From assembly GCF_000745855.1 (NCBI RefSeq), contig NZ_KN050769.1, positions 1,264 through 65,263 on the forward strand: DNA of 64,000 nt. The letters are read 5' to 3'. Numbering within the stretch: the first letter of the stretch is position 1; the number at the start of each line of letters is the position of its first letter. Shown in pieces: positions 37,959 to 47,389 of the stretch. This stretch comes from Xenophilus azovorans DSM 13620. Lineage in GTDB: Bacteria > Pseudomonadota > Gammaproteobacteria > Burkholderiales > Burkholderiaceae_C. Under the pieces are notes generated by a model. It made no database searches. It saw nothing but the letters and a program-made list of their open reading frames with translations, and was not told the origin of the DNA. Position numbers and translations under genes: made by a program.

Positions 37959-38387
37959 TCAACGGCTCCAGCACTCCTGTTGGCTGGCGGTGGCACCCTC
38001 CACTTCACGTGCGCCGGCCTGCGTCAGCGTGTAGCTGCCGCACTTGTCGCCAGCCTGGGCGCCGGTGGGCGTGGCGGTCAGCTTGTAGCTCGCGCCGTCG
38101 TCACCGACGGCGTAGCTGATGGTGTAGCGCTGGCCGTTCACATTCTTCAGTTCGCCGGGAAATTTCGTGGCGTCCGTCAGGTACAGGCCGGTGGCGGTGG
38201 CCACCCGCTCCAGCCACTGCGCGGCCTGCATCAGCCCGGCGCGCGCCTCGGCCCGGTGGCCGCGGCGCACGTATTCCTGGTAGCTCGGCAGGGCGATGGC
38301 AGCCAGGATGGCGACCACCGCGACCACGATCATCACTTCGATCAGGGTGAAGCCGCGGGCCCCGGCGCGGAGGCGGTGCGGGTTCAT
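37959..38387 (-). CDS. pilE: Type IV pilin-like protein (PilE-type minor pilin)
   Basis: A 142-residue prepilin. The leader MNPHRLRAGARG is followed by the cleavage site G/FTLIEVMIVVAVVAILAAIA with Glu5, then YQEYVRRGHRAEARAGLM. Two cysteines near the C-terminus (DKCGSY, QQECWSR) bound the D-region. It is the last gene of the minor-pilin operon; its ATG overlaps the pilY1 stop (ATGA). In related operons this position is held by PilE, which helps start pilus assembly. The stop lies directly beside the ribD remnant. Confidence 0.92.
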   Translation of the reverse strand: MNPHRLRAGARGFTLIEVMIVVAVVAILAAIALPSYQEYVRRGHRAEARAGLMQAAQWLERVATATGLYLTDATKFPGELKNVNGQRYTISYAVGDDGASYKLTATPTGAQAGDKCGSYTLTQAGAREVEGATASQQECWSR

Positions 38388-41300
38388 CGCGCCTGCCTCC
38401 AGGTGGCCCGCAGGCTGGTGAAGGCGCCGGCCTTGAGGTCGTCGCAGCGGACACCGGGGCCGGCGATGCACTTGCTCCCGCCATCCTCGCCGCCCTTCTT
38501 GATCGCCGTCGATGCCCCTCCGCTGGGATCCTCCGCCCGCGACGGGTTGCCCTCGGACGGAGGGCTGGCATACGCATACACCGCATAGCTGGGCGCAGCG
38601 CCGTTCAGGACGTTGATCGTGGTCAGGAAGTTCTTCCCATTGCTCACGGGCGGGGTGCAGGTCTCTTCGTCGGGGTTCTGGTTCCCCGTGGCCGGGACCT
38701 TCGTCGGGAAGGTGAACAGGCGGCCGGACAGCCAGTTGGCCGTGTCGAGCGACCGCTCTGCCGATGCGGGCAGGTCGAGGTACCACCCCTTCTTCGCATC
38801 CGTGCCGCTGTAGGGCACCGGATTGGAGGACACGGTCCACAGCTTGGTTTCGTTGCCCGCCGTGGTGGCTGTGGAGCCGTCGCTGATGGTTTGCTGCACC
38901 AGCACCGAGCGGCCGGCGACGGCGTTGTTCCCTTCCGCGAACGAAATGGTGGTCGAGTTCGTCGCCTCGTTGGTGGTGCTGCCGAAGGTGTACTTGGTGC
39001 TGTCCCACACGCCATACAGCGTCTGCCTCTGCGTGTTGGTGCGGTCGCCGCTGGTCAGCTCGCGGCCCGTGCCAAAGGTCAGCATCAGGCCTCCATTGGG
39101 GTGGAGCAGCCAGGCGGGCGCCGTGGTGATCGGCTGCGCCGCGCCGCTGGCATCCTTCGCGGCGAACAACGGGTTGCCGCTGAAGGCCACGGACCAGTTC
39201 GCCGCGCTGGCATGGCTCAGGTCGAACTTCCACAACCGGCCCTTGAGGTCGCCTGCGTAGGCCACGTCCGGAATGCGGTCGCCGTTGAGGTCGACGAGCT
39301 GCGGCGGCGCCAGGCCGTTGCCGCCGCCGGCCGTGCTGTCGGCGGTGAGCTTGAGCAGTTCCTTGCCGCCGTCCAGGTACTGGATCAGCAGCACCGCCTT
39401 CTCGCTCGCGCTGTTGTAGCCGTTGCCCATCACCAGCGCCCAGCGCCCGTTGTTCATGCGCGTGATCTGCGTGGCGCGCGAGGGCGTCACCTGGTTCGTC
39501 ACCGGCTTGCCGGTGATGTGGCCCACGTCCTCGTCCAGCGTGGCGGCGGCCGTCTTGTCGAGCACCACCAGGCTGGCCGCGTTGGCGGCCGAGAAGTTCC
39601 CCGGATCGGTCACGTCCAGCACGAAGTAGCCGCGGCCGCCCAGGCCGGGAAAGCCCGCCAGGTAAGTCTTCCATGCGCCGCCGATGTAGGCGTCGGCGGT
39701 GAAGGGCGAGCCGTCGACGTAGTAGCGGTGCGCGTAGTCCGGCCGCGTCAGGGCCGGCAGGGCGGCGTTCAGCCCCTCCGGGATGTAGGCGATCAGTTCC
39801 TTGCCGCCGTTGGTGGTGTCCAGCCGGGCATCGAAGCCGTGCAGCATGCCGTCGTTGGCGCCGACGTAGATCATCGGCCGGCGGCTGGCGTTGTTGGCGG
39901 CGAAGGTGGCGTATTCGTCGGTCGTGTAGCCCGCATCGGGCTTGCCGGCCGTGAACCACACGTCGGAGTTGACGATGTCGCCGTGCCGCGAGGCGCGCGT
40001 GCGGAAGGGCCCGGCAGGCGTCTGGTTCTGTTCCTGGCTGTGGTCGCCGCGGATGTAGGCCACGCGCTGCTCGCCCAGCGTGTCGGGCGTGGCGCCGGGT
40101 GTGGCAAGGTTGAGTTCGGCCTTCCGCGCCGCGCTCAACTGGCTCCATGTCCAGGAGATGCCCTGGGTGGTTGCGGTCGTGCCTCCGGTCGCAGTCGTGG
40201 TGCTGGCTGAAAGCACCACGCGGTCGGCGGGCGAGAAGGAGGCCTCGTCCATGATCGTTGCCGTCGACTTCGGCTTGGCGGGTTGTGAGCCGCTGGCCGG
40301 CACGGTGCCCCAGGCGCCGGTACTGCCGACCTGGCCGGTGCCTGCGGAGACGGCATAAGCGGTGACGCCCCCGGTCCAGTTGCTGGCGTCGTAACCCGCC
40401 GCGAAGGCAGCGCCGCCCACGCGCGTGCTGCGTGAGCTGACGGCGAGGGAGGTCACGGGCGCGGACTGGTCGCGAACGATCTGGCTCACGATGTCCCGGA
40501 ATGCATTGACGAGATCCTGCGAACTTTGTGCGGGTACGAACTTGCCGCGCCCATTGAGGGCCATGTGCCAAACCTCGGAGCGCCGCGCGTTCTCCCTTCT
40601 GTTCCAGAGGGCGCCGTTGTAGACCGGGTCGGGGGTGAAGTAATCGCAAGGGTCGTTGCCGGGCGCCGCAAATTCTCCCGAGGCCAAACTGGCCGAATTC
40701 CAATTGCAGAAGGGACTTACCCAGTCGATGCTTCCTTCGGCCAACGCGACGTAGTCGGCGCCTCCATACATGTTTCCTGACCATTGCGGCCGGTAGGGGC
40801 CGAAATTTGCCGTCGTGTTGTTCCAGGGAGGAGTCGCCAGATTGAATCCGATGGTGTAGGTTGTCATGTGCTGCCATGTCGCCGGATCGTTCTTCGGATT
40901 CCAGTAGGGTTGCAGCACGACGCTGCCGACGCTCTCTGCATCGGGTGCATCCATGCGGGCAGGAACTTCGTTGGCCAGGCCGGGCTGGAGGTCCGTCGCC
41001 CAGTAGTGGAACGCCAGGTCCGACAGGGTGCTGACGATGGACGATCCCCAGGGGTCGCGATAGATCCTGGTCTGGTTGTTGGCTGCTGACGTGTCGTATA
41101 ACACGCCATCCGGAAGCGTTCTGCTCGTGCCGTCCGCATTGCCTCCATCCACGGAGATGTGGCTGCCGTCGTCGAGGACGCCATCCTGAAGCGCGTTCCA
41201 GCCGCCGTCGGTCATGAAAATGGTGTAGGCCTTGCGGCAGGACAGCTCGGTCGTGTTTTCCGACGAGCCCGGGAGGCTGCGCCAGGGACTGAATGGTCCT

Positions 41301-41794
41301 GTTGTCCTGAGGTATTCGCCGGCTTGCTGGAGCATCCAGTGGGATGGCGTGAGGTTTGTGCCGGGTGGAGACCCTGGCAACGTGTTGCTGACCCAGTTGA
41401 GGAAGTTGGCCCGGTGCGTGGCCTGTAGCGGCAGCATGCCATTGAAGGCACCGCATCCCGCAGGGACGGTTGCGCTGGTTGCGATCTGCCGGCAGGTGTT
41501 CATCGACAGCCAGGAAAGCCGGATCGACCCATCGGGGACGTTGTCGCCGGAGAAAGTGGTTGTGAGCGCGTTCGTCAACGCAGCCATGCCCGTTGAGCCC
41601 ATGCTCCCCGAATCGTCCACGGCGACGATGACGTTGGGCGCCGGAGGTTTGTAGGCCGTCCCCGCCGGCGCCGTGCTCAGTGCCAGCGGCGCGGCCAGCG
41701 CCGCGGCGGGCAGGCCCAATGCGGCGGCTGCGGCGAGCGCGGCGGGGCGCCGGCGCAGCGTGGATGCAGGATGGATGCGTCGTTGTTTCTTCAT
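38384..41794 (-). CDS. pilY1: Type IV pilus tip/assembly protein PilY1
   Basis: 1,136 residues from ATG 41794 (MKKQRRIHPAS). A signal peptide ends near ALAAP. The N-terminal part contains a von Willebrand A-type MIDAS start (VIVAVDDSGSMGSTG) and IFMTDGGWN. The C-terminal half is the PilY1 beta-propeller: MIYVGANDGMLHGFDA, the calcium loop DLNGDRIPDVAYAGD, and LWKFDL. PilY1 is exported with minor pilins, acts in adhesion, surface sensing and control of retraction, and may sit at the pilus tip. It lies between pilX and pilE. Confidence 0.95.
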   Translation of the reverse strand: MKKQRRIHPASTLRRRPAALAAAAALGLPAAALAAPLALSTAPAGTAYKPPAPNVIVAVDDSGSMGSTGMAALTNALTTTFSGDNVPDGSIRLSWLSMNTCRQIATSATVPAGCGAFNGMLPLQATHRANFLNWVSNTLPGSPPGTNLTPSHWMLQQAGEYLRTTGPFSPWRSLPGSSENTTELSCRKAYTIFMTDGGWNALQDGVLDDGSHISVDGGNADGTSRTLPDGVLYDTSAANNQTRIYRDPWGSSIVSTLSDLAFHYWATDLQPGLANEVPARMDAPDAESVGSVVLQPYWNPKNDPATWQHMTTYTIGFNLATPPWNNTTANFGPYRPQWSGNMYGGADYVALAEGSIDWVSPFCNWNSASLASGEFAAPGNDPCDYFTPDPVYNGALWNRRENARRSEVWHMALNGRGKFVPAQSSQDLVNAFRDIVSQIVRDQSAPVTSLAVSSRSTRVGGAAFAAGYDASNWTGGVTAYAVSAGTGQVGSTGAWGTVPASGSQPAKPKSTATIMDEASFSPADRVVLSASTTTATGGTTATTQGISWTWSQLSAARKAELNLATPGATPDTLGEQRVAYIRGDHSQEQNQTPAGPFRTRASRHGDIVNSDVWFTAGKPDAGYTTDEYATFAANNASRRPMIYVGANDGMLHGFDARLDTTNGGKELIAYIPEGLNAALPALTRPDYAHRYYVDGSPFTADAYIGGAWKTYLAGFPGLGGRGYFVLDVTDPGNFSAANAASLVVLDKTAAATLDEDVGHITGKPVTNQVTPSRATQITRMNNGRWALVMGNGYNSASEKAVLLIQYLDGGKELLKLTADSTAGGGNGLAPPQLVDLNGDRIPDVAYAGDLKGRLWKFDLSHASAANWSVAFSGNPLFAAKDASGAAQPITTAPAWLLHPNGGLMLTFGTGRELTSGDRTNTQRQTLYGVWDSTKYTFGSTTNEATNSTTISFAEGNNAVAGRSVLVQQTISDGSTATTAGNETKLWTVSSNPVPYSGTDAKKGWYLDLPASAERSLDTANWLSGRLFTFPTKVPATGNQNPDEETCTPPVSNGKNFLTTINVLNGAAPSYAVYAYASPPSEGNPSRAEDPSGGASTAIKKGGEDGGSKCIAGPGVRCDDLKAGAFTSLRATWRQAR

Positions 41795-41829
41795 TCTTTT
41801 CTCCCTGGGACGTGCATGAGCGCTTGCAG

Positions 41830-42609
41830 TCAGCCCGCGAGTTCCTTTCGTACGAAGACGGTCTGGATCACGGCGCGCGTTCCGCGCTTGAGGCCATCGG
41901 CCACGGCGGTGATGCGGTAGACGACGCCGACGGGGTTGGCATCGACCTCGCCACCTGTGGGCGCGAGTTCGCCGGAGGTGATGGACAGTGGGTCTTTCTG
42001 GTAGCGGATGGGTTCGATCCAGTACCAGGCCTTGATGCTGTCGGCGTCGCCGGTGGCGAGCAGCGGGTTGTATTCGCCGCCGGCGTCGCCGGACTTGGCG
42101 CCCGTGTACAGGCCGTAGGTGGCGGCCACCGCCTTCATCGCGTCGAAGTCGTCCCCGTCCAGCCAGAAGGCGCTGGCGGTGGGGCTGTCGCCGCCGACGG
42201 GCTGGACGCAGATGCCCGCCACGCAGTTGGGAACCGTGCCGGGGAAGGCGCTCTGAAGGAATTCGAGCTCGCCTGCATCGTTCGGTGGCGGGAAATAAAT
42301 CTCTCCGGCGGCCACGTTCAGGTTGGCACGCATGTCGCTGGACGGACGGCAGCCGTCGTGGACGGATGCGCACGGCGTGCCGTCGGGGCTCGTGCCCATG
42401 ATGTCGAACTCGGCGTCGCGCACCATGGCCTGTGCCGCTTCCAGCGCGCGCTGGTAGTCGCTGTCGTTGCCGGTGATCATTTCGTTGAACAGTGCCGTGC
42501 GCGAGCCCCACAGCACCAGCAGGGTGGTCAGCAGCACCATCACGAGCACGACGAACAGAGAGACGCCGCGCTGGCGGGAGGAGGGGGAGGGCAGACGGGC
42601 CATGTTCAC
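41830..42609 (-). CDS. pilX: Minor pilin assembly protein PilX
   Basis: A 259-residue protein with a short prepilin leader (SRQRG/VSLFVVLVMVLLTTLLVLWG) and a large C-terminal domain with paired cysteines (TPCASVHDGC, PNCVAGIC). It lacks Glu5 after the cleavage site, which is normal for PilX/GspK-like proteins at the tip. I use GTG 42609, whose codon overlaps the pilW stop (GTGA) and has GAGG seven bases upstream; ATG 42603 is the alternative. pilY1 follows after 35 bases. Confidence 0.88.
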   Translation of the reverse strand: MNMARLPSPSSRQRGVSLFVVLVMVLLTTLLVLWGSRTALFNEMITGNDSDYQRALEAAQAMVRDAEFDIMGTSPDGTPCASVHDGCRPSSDMRANLNVAAGEIYFPPPNDAGELEFLQSAFPGTVPNCVAGICVQPVGGDSPTASAFWLDGDDFDAMKAVAATYGLYTGAKSGDAGGEYNPLLATGDADSIKAWYWIEPIRYQKDPLSITSGELAPTGGEVDANPVGVVYRITAVADGLKRGTRAVIQTVFVRKELAG

Positions 42610-43370
42610 AGCGCGACCTCGAAGAAGGGTTGGCGGCGCACGGCGAAGACGTTGCGGAACACCAGGTGGGTGCGCGTGCCGCGTGCCGGGGTCGCTCCCT
42701 GGCAGTCGGCGTAGGTGGCGCCCGTGTCGGGCACGGCTTCTTCGCCGATCAGGTCGAGGCAGATCTCGATGGCCGACACCCGCGCCCAGCGGGCCGGGAC
42801 CGCGTTCATGTCGGTCGCGGTGTAGGTGCGGATTTCGGGGGCGTCGGTGGTGCCGGTGTTGACGCGGTAGGCGACCTGGAAGTCGGCCACGTTGGCGATG
42901 ACGGGCTGCGCAATCGGGCTGGAGGTCCCCTTGCAGGTCAGTTCGCCTTTGTCGTTGAGCGTGAACCTGCTGCTGACGGCGGTGGTGCTGGTGTCGCCGA
43001 TGCAGTCGCGCTGGCCCGCCTCCAGCGTCAGCGAGGGCTGGCTGCCGACGGCAAGGACGTCCGGCCCGGTGCCCGCTCCGTCGGATCCGCTGACGACGGT
43101 GCCGGTGAAGTCGGTGAAGGTCATGGCCGTCTTGTCGGCGGTCGGATTGAGTTCCAGCGAGCCGGCCTGACGCAGCTGCAGGCCAATGATCCGCAGGGCG
43201 TACGAGGCCTGCTGCTGCAGCGCGCTGACATCGGCGGTGGTGCGCGTGGCGCCGCGCGAGACGATCAGCGTGCCCACGGCGGCGAGGACCACCAGCAGGC
43301 CGATGGCGATGCCCACCAGCAGTTCGACGAGCGAGACGCCGGCCTGGCGTCGGGAGGATGGGCGGCTCAT
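42606..43370 (-). CDS. pilW: Minor pilin PilW
   Basis: A 254-residue prepilin-like protein: leader SRPSSRRQAG, then VSLVELLVGIAIGLLVVLAAV with Glu5. The soluble domain has two likely disulfides (QRDCIGD/LTCKG; EICLDL/YADCQG) and ends with RTHLVFRNVFAVRR, typical of PilW. Its ATG 43370 overlaps the pilV stop. It assembles with PilV, PilX and PilE to prime pilus growth. Confidence 0.92.
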   Translation of the reverse strand: MSRPSSRRQAGVSLVELLVGIAIGLLVVLAAVGTLIVSRGATRTTADVSALQQQASYALRIIGLQLRQAGSLELNPTADKTAMTFTDFTGTVVSGSDGAGTGPDVLAVGSQPSLTLEAGQRDCIGDTSTTAVSSRFTLNDKGELTCKGTSSPIAQPVIANVADFQVAYRVNTGTTDAPEIRTYTATDMNAVPARWARVSAIEICLDLIGEEAVPDTGATYADCQGATPARGTRTHLVFRNVFAVRRQPFFEVAL

Positions 43371-43927
43371 GGCTGGATGTAGACGAGATGGCAGATCAGG
43401 CCCTCGGGGCAGGCCTGCGTGGCGGTGTCGACGGAGAAGTGCTTCGTGTAGTCAGTGCTGCCGGCCTCCGTCTCGCGCTCGTTGATGCGCCAGCCGACCA
43501 TCACGCCCAGCAGGCGGCGGGCGCCGTCCTCGTCGGTGTCGGAGGAGGCGAAGGTGGCCGCCTGGCCGAGCGGCAGCGTCTCGGCCACGCTGTCGCGCCA
43601 GGCCTTGAGGTCCCAGGCCGCGAGTTGGGCAGGCGTGCATGCGGCGCTCGAGCAGTCGGTCGCGGCGGCGACGCTGGCGTCCCAGTCCGCGACGTAGTCG
43701 TCCAACTGATCCAGGCCCCGCGGGTTGGACTTGATGCGCTCGGACAGGTCTTCGATCAGGCGCACGGCCTGCGCGCGGCGCACGCCGGTCTGCGTTTCGG
43801 CCAGCGTGCGCATCTGTACGCCGAGCATGCCGAGCACGCCCAGAGCGAGGACGACGATGGCGACCAAGGATTCGAGGAGGGTCAGGCCTTGCTGGCGGCG
43901 GGCGCGGGTGTGGCGGATGGTGTTCAC
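43367..43927 (-). CDS. pilV: Minor pilin PilV
   Basis: A 186-residue prepilin-like protein with leader ending RRQQG and helix LTLLESLVAIVVLALGVLGM (Glu5), followed by the PilV pattern QMRTLAETQTGVRRAQAVRL. The start is GTG 43927: AAGGA lies six bases before it, while the ATG at 43933 abuts the same AAGGA and cannot use it. The GTG overlaps the fimT stop (GTGA). Four cysteines in the soluble part may form two disulfides. Confidence 0.92.
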   Translation of the reverse strand: MNTIRHTRARRQQGLTLLESLVAIVVLALGVLGMLGVQMRTLAETQTGVRRAQAVRLIEDLSERIKSNPRGLDQLDDYVADWDASVAAATDCSSAACTPAQLAAWDLKAWRDSVAETLPLGQAATFASSDTDEDGARRLLGVMVGWRINERETEAGSTDYTKHFSVDTATQACPEGLICHLVYIQP

Positions 43928-44511
43928 GTGCATTCCTTGACCTCTCCCGGACCCGCCGTGTCGGTCTTGAGGCGCCCGGCCGCAGACATGGCCGTCGCCA
44001 GACCCAGGCCGAGGACGTCGTCCGAGTCGTCGAAGGGGCGCATGCGGACAGTGGTGCTGGTCGGGCCGACGAGGTCGCCCCAGCCGCTGAACTTGAGGCT
44101 GACGCCGGTGTTCACGCAGACGAAGGCGCCTCGGGGCAGGCCGGACGCCTGCAGAAGCTCTTCGCCGTCATCGAGGGCGCCGTTTTCGTTGGCGTCGACG
44201 AAGACGTTCCAGCCGCAGTGCCATTCCTTGGCGCCGGCTGCGGTGCATCCGGCGGCGGCCGCCTTCGCCATCGTCACGCGGCCGCCGCGCTTGATGGCCT
44301 CGGAGCGGGCGAGATACAGCGCTGCCGTGAAGTCGCCCATGGCGTGGCGCACCTGGTAGCGCTGGACGACCCGTTGGAAGCTCGGCGCCGCGATGGCTGC
44401 GAGGACGGCCAGGATGGCGATCACCACCATGGCTTCGACGAGCGTGAAGCCGTGGGAGCGGGAAGGTGAGCCGGGGGGATTCGCCGGAGAGCGGCGCAGA
44501 TGTTCATTCAT
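43924..44511 (-). CDS. fimT: GspH/FimT-family minor pseudopilin
   Basis: About 195 residues with a long leader (MNEHLRRSPANPPG...SHG) before FTLVEAMVVIAILAVLAAIA (Glu5). The GspH/FimT domain follows: RYQVRHAMGDFTAALYLARSEAIKRGGRV, then the cysteine pair GCTAAGAKEWHCGWNVFVD. It heads the fimT-pilV-pilW-pilX-pilY1-pilE operon. MPPGM (44523) is an alternative start; neither has a clear ribosome-binding site. Confidence 0.9.
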   Translation of the reverse strand: MNEHLRRSPANPPGSPSRSHGFTLVEAMVVIAILAVLAAIAAPSFQRVVQRYQVRHAMGDFTAALYLARSEAIKRGGRVTMAKAAAAGCTAAGAKEWHCGWNVFVDANENGALDDGEELLQASGLPRGAFVCVNTGVSLKFSGWGDLVGPTSTTVRMRPFDDSDDVLGLGLATAMSAAGRLKTDTAGPGEVKECT

Positions 44512-44523
44512 GCCAGGCGGCAT

Positions 44524-44662
44524 GCTATGAACTGAAAAAAGAGCAATAAAGTGTTATTCGATCGGCGGCTTCATCTGGCCGACGAATGGTTTGACTCTGT
44601 GCGAGTTAACCGATATTCGACAATTGTGCCGTTGGGATTGACATTTTTGAATGCTGAAGCGA
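44524..44662 (-). promoter_or_regulatory. AT-rich promoter region of the minor-pilin operon
   Basis: This 139-base gap between nrdR and fimT is far richer in A/T than the rest of the window, with runs such as GACATTTTTGAATG on the plus strand and TTTATTGCTCTTTTTTCAG on the minus strand just before fimT. It must carry the fimT promoter. I could not fix -35/-10 boxes or a sigma-54 site with confidence. Confidence 0.5.
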
Positions 44663-45106
44663 TCAAATGTCTCTCAACAGCTTGCGGAAGGCGTCCACGT
44701 CCTCGAAGCTCTTGTAGACGGAGGCGAAGCGCACGTAGGCGACGGCATCCAGGCCCTTGAGTTCCTGCATCACCAATTCGCCCACCTTGTGCGAATCGAT
44801 CTCGCGCAGGCCGCTGGACAGCAGCTTCTGCTCGATCCGCAGTAGGGCCTCGTCGATCCGGGCGACGCCCACCGGCCGCTTGCGCAGCGCCAGCCGCATC
44901 GAGGCGCGCACCTTCCGGGTGTCGAATTCCTCCCGGCTGCCGTCGCGCTTGACCACCACCGGGAACGCGACGTCCGGGCGCTCGTAGGTGGTGAATCGCT
45001 TGTCGCAGCTGCCGCACTGGCGGCGCCGGCGCACGAAGTCCCCGTCCTCGGAGACGCGGGTCTCGACGACCTGCGACTCCGGGTGGCCGCAGAAGGGGCA
45101 CTTCAC
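44663..45106 (-). CDS. nrdR: Transcriptional repressor NrdR
   Basis: A 147-residue repressor of ribonucleotide-reductase genes. The zinc ribbon has Cys3, Cys6, Cys31 and Cys34 ([21 protein letters not shown]). The ATP-cone follows ([20 protein letters not shown], then [12 protein letters not shown]). The start is GTG 45106 with GAGG seven bases upstream. It lies 19 bases after glyA, a conserved pairing in proteobacteria. Confidence 0.97.
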   Translation of the reverse strand: MKCPFCGHPESQVVETRVSEDGDFVRRRRQCGSCDKRFTTYERPDVAFPVVVKRDGSREEFDTRKVRASMRLALRKRPVGVARIDEALLRIEQKLLSSGLREIDSHKVGELVMQELKGLDAVAYVRFASVYKSFEDVDAFRKLLRDI

Positions 45107-45125
45107 GGACGGCCTCGGGCGTCGG

Positions 45126-46370
45126 TCAGCGGTAGACCGGGAAGCGGCTGGTCAGGGCGTGGACCTTGGCGCGCACCGCCTCGATGTTGGCCGCGTCGCG
45201 CGGGTTGTCCAGCACGTCGGCGATCAGGTGGGCGGTGGCTCGCGCCTCTTCGTCCTTGAAGCCGCGCGTGGTCATCGCCGGGGTGCCGACACGCACGCCG
45301 CTGGTGACCATCGGCTTTTCCGGGTCCTTGGGGATCGCGTTCTTGTTGATGGTCATGTGCGCGCTGCCCAGCACCGCCTCGGCTTCCTTGCCGGTGATGC
45401 CCTTGGCGCGCAGGTCGACCAGCATCACGTGGCTCTGCGTGCCGCCGCTGACGATGCGCAGGCCGCGGGCCGTCAGCGTCTCGGCGACGATCTGCGCGTT
45501 CTTCGCCACCTGCTGCTGGTAGGTCTTGAACTCGGGCGTCAGCGCCTCCTTGAAGGCCACCGCCTTGGCGGCGATCACGTGCATCAGCGGGCCGCCCTGC
45601 AGGCCGGGGAAGATGGCGCTGTTGATCGCCTTCTCGTGCTGCGACTTCATGAGGATGATGCCGCCGCGCGGGCCGCGCAGGCTCTTGTGGGTGGTGGAGG
45701 TGACCACGTCGGCATGCGGCACGGGGTTGGGGTACACGCCTGCGGCGATCAAGCCGGCGTAGTGCGCCATGTCGACCATGAAGATGGCGCCGACGTCGCG
45801 CGCCACCTTGGCGAAGCGCTCGAAGTCGATGTGCAGCGAGTAGGCCGAGGCGCCCGCGATGATGAGCTTGGGACGGTGCTCGTGGGCCTTGCGCTCCATC
45901 TCTTCGTAGTCGAGCACTTCGTTGGCGTCCAGGCCGTAGCTCACCACGTTGAACCACTTGCCGCTCATGTTCAGCGGCATGCCGTGGGTCAGGTGGCCGC
46001 CTTCGGCCAGGCTCATGCCCATGATGGTGTCGCCGGGCTTGAGGAAGGCGAGCATGACGGCCTCGTTGGCCGAGGCGCCGCAATGGGCCTGCACGTTCGC
46101 CGCCTCGGCGCCGAAGAGTTGCTTGACGCGGTCGATGGCCAGTTGCTCGGCCACGTCGACGAACTCGCAGCCGCCGTAGTAGCGCTTGCCGGGATAGCCC
46201 TCGGCGTACTTGTTGGTGAGCTGCGAACCCTGCGCGGCCATGACGGCGGGCGAGGCGTAGTTTTCGCTGGCAATCAGCTCGATGTGCTCTTCCTGGCGCT
46301 TGTTCTCGGCCTGGATGGCGGCCCACAGCTCAGGATCGGTCTGTTCGACCAGGATGTTGCGTTGATACAT
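45126..46370 (-). CDS. glyA: Serine hydroxymethyltransferase
   Basis: A 414-residue PLP enzyme converting serine and tetrahydrofolate to glycine and methylene-tetrahydrofolate. [47 protein letters not shown], the Lys motif [15 protein letters not shown] and [10 protein letters not shown] are all present. Length is normal. The ATG at 46370 gives [16 protein letters not shown]; the extra 25 upstream codons overlap a structured leader and are not part of the protein. AAGGA lies five bases before the ATG and is involved in an alternative hairpin described separately. Confidence 0.98.
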   Translation of the reverse strand: MYQRNILVEQTDPELWAAIQAENKRQEEHIELIASENYASPAVMAAQGSQLTNKYAEGYPGKRYYGGCEFVDVAEQLAIDRVKQLFGAEAANVQAHCGASANEAVMLAFLKPGDTIMGMSLAEGGHLTHGMPLNMSGKWFNVVSYGLDANEVLDYEEMERKAHEHRPKLIIAGASAYSLHIDFERFAKVARDVGAIFMVDMAHYAGLIAAGVYPNPVPHADVVTSTTHKSLRGPRGGIILMKSQHEKAINSAIFPGLQGGPLMHVIAAKAVAFKEALTPEFKTYQQQVAKNAQIVAETLTARGLRIVSGGTQSHVMLVDLRAKGITGKEAEAVLGSAHMTINKNAIPKDPEKPMVTSGVRVGTPAMTTRGFKDEEARATAHLIADVLDNPRDAANIEAVRAKVHALTSRFPVYR

Positions 46371-46420
46371 GGCAGTCCTTCGGTGAGGAGGGTCCTTGCA
46401 CGAACCGGGCAAGGACTGCC
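46371..46420 (-). promoter_or_regulatory. glyA leader with competing anti-Shine-Dalgarno pairing
   Basis: In the glyA message, GUCCUUGC (from 46416-46409) can pair perfectly with GCAAGGAC (46399-46392), leaving the ribosome-binding AAGGAC (46380-46375) free. Alternatively its GUCCUU can pair with that AAGGAC and hide it. A GGGCA/TGCCC hairpin (46408-46422 region) overlaps the first element. No known glycine or folate riboswitch motif was recognised. Confidence 0.5.
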
Positions 46421-46561
46421 CAGGCGAACGGCTGATCGCCCGCATGGCGGGCGGTGCGCTTCCCAGTGGTCATCCACGTCAGCGGGCGGCCACCCGGAGG
46501 GCGGCTGCGCCTCGCCTATCGCCAGTCGCGCACGCGTGGAAGTGTAACTGAGCGGTGCCGC

Positions 46562-47389
46562 TCAGGAGCCGGCCAGCAGGGCCACTTTCTGGTCGTCCGC
46601 CTCGGGCTTGACGACAGGCGCCACCACCGGCACCGGCTGCGCGCGGGGTGCCGGCGGCAGCGTGGGAACGGCGCGGCCCGCTGCCACCTGGGCCAGTCGA
46701 CTGTGCTCGGCCAGCACCTTGGCGGCGTAGCCGCCGTCGTCCGGCAGGTTGGCGGCGCCCACGTAGTAGCGCAGCCCGGCCTCGACCGAGCCGGCGCGCG
46801 CGATGCATTCCTGCAGCACCTTGACGCCCACCCGCATGTTGGTGATCGGGTCGAAGGCCGTGAGCACGCCGCCTGCGCTCTCGTACTTGTCGCCGTGCAC
46901 GCGCGTCATCACCTGCATCAGGCCCTGGGCGCCGACGTGGCTTTGCGCGAACGGGTTGAAACTGGACTCGACGGCCATGATGGCCAGGATGAGGTTCGGG
47001 TCGAGCTTGGTCTTGCGACCGATCTCGTAGGCCTCGGCCACCAGCACGCTCAGCGGCTCGACGGCCACCCGGTACTTGCGGCTGAGCCAGTAGGCCACGG
47101 CCGCCTGCTGGCGGGGCAGTTCGTCGGGGTGGGCCGCGGTGGTGCGCTCGATCGCGTTGGGCTGCAGGTCGGTCGCTTCTGGCGCCGGCTTGCGCGATTC
47201 CAGCCAGGCCATCAGGCGCTGTTCGCCGGCCAGTTGCAGGTCGGGCCGGGCCATGAGCGCGACCATCACGAACACGATGGCCAGGCCGATCAGGGCAAAG
47301 CCGTTGTGCACCACCTCGAAGAAACCTTCGGCGATGTCGCTCACGAAGGTCTGCAGTGATTGCGCACCGCTGCGCAATACGTTGTTCAT
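46562..47389 (-). CDS. Membrane-anchored lytic transglycosylase (SLT domain)
   Basis: 275 residues. One N-terminal transmembrane helix (about 29-48, NGFALIGLAIVFVMVALMAR) anchors a periplasmic Slt domain. The domain shows LDPNLILAIMAVESSFNPFAQS with the catalytic Glu, GAQGLMQVMTRVH, FDPITNMRVGVKVLQECI and AGLRYYVGA. A Pro/Ala-rich tail follows. It cleaves peptidoglycan glycan strands with formation of anhydromuramic ends. It is on the same strand as glyA, 191 bases upstream of it. Confidence 0.9.
   Translation of the reverse strand: MNNVLRSGAQSLQTFVSDIAEGFFEVVHNGFALIGLAIVFVMVALMARPDLQLAGEQRLMAWLESRKPAPEATDLQPNAIERTTAAHPDELPRQQAAVAYWLSRKYRVAVEPLSVLVAEAYEIGRKTKLDPNLILAIMAVESSFNPFAQSHVGAQGLMQVMTRVHGDKYESAGGVLTAFDPITNMRVGVKVLQECIARAGSVEAGLRYYVGAANLPDDGGYAAKVLAEHSRLAQVAAGRAVPTLPPAPRAQPVPVVAPVVKPEADDQKVALLAGS

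Noticed and set aside
41830-42609. Loss of Glu5 in PilX as a damaged pilin
   Set aside because: PilX/GspK-type minor pilins normally lack Glu5, so this is a family trait.
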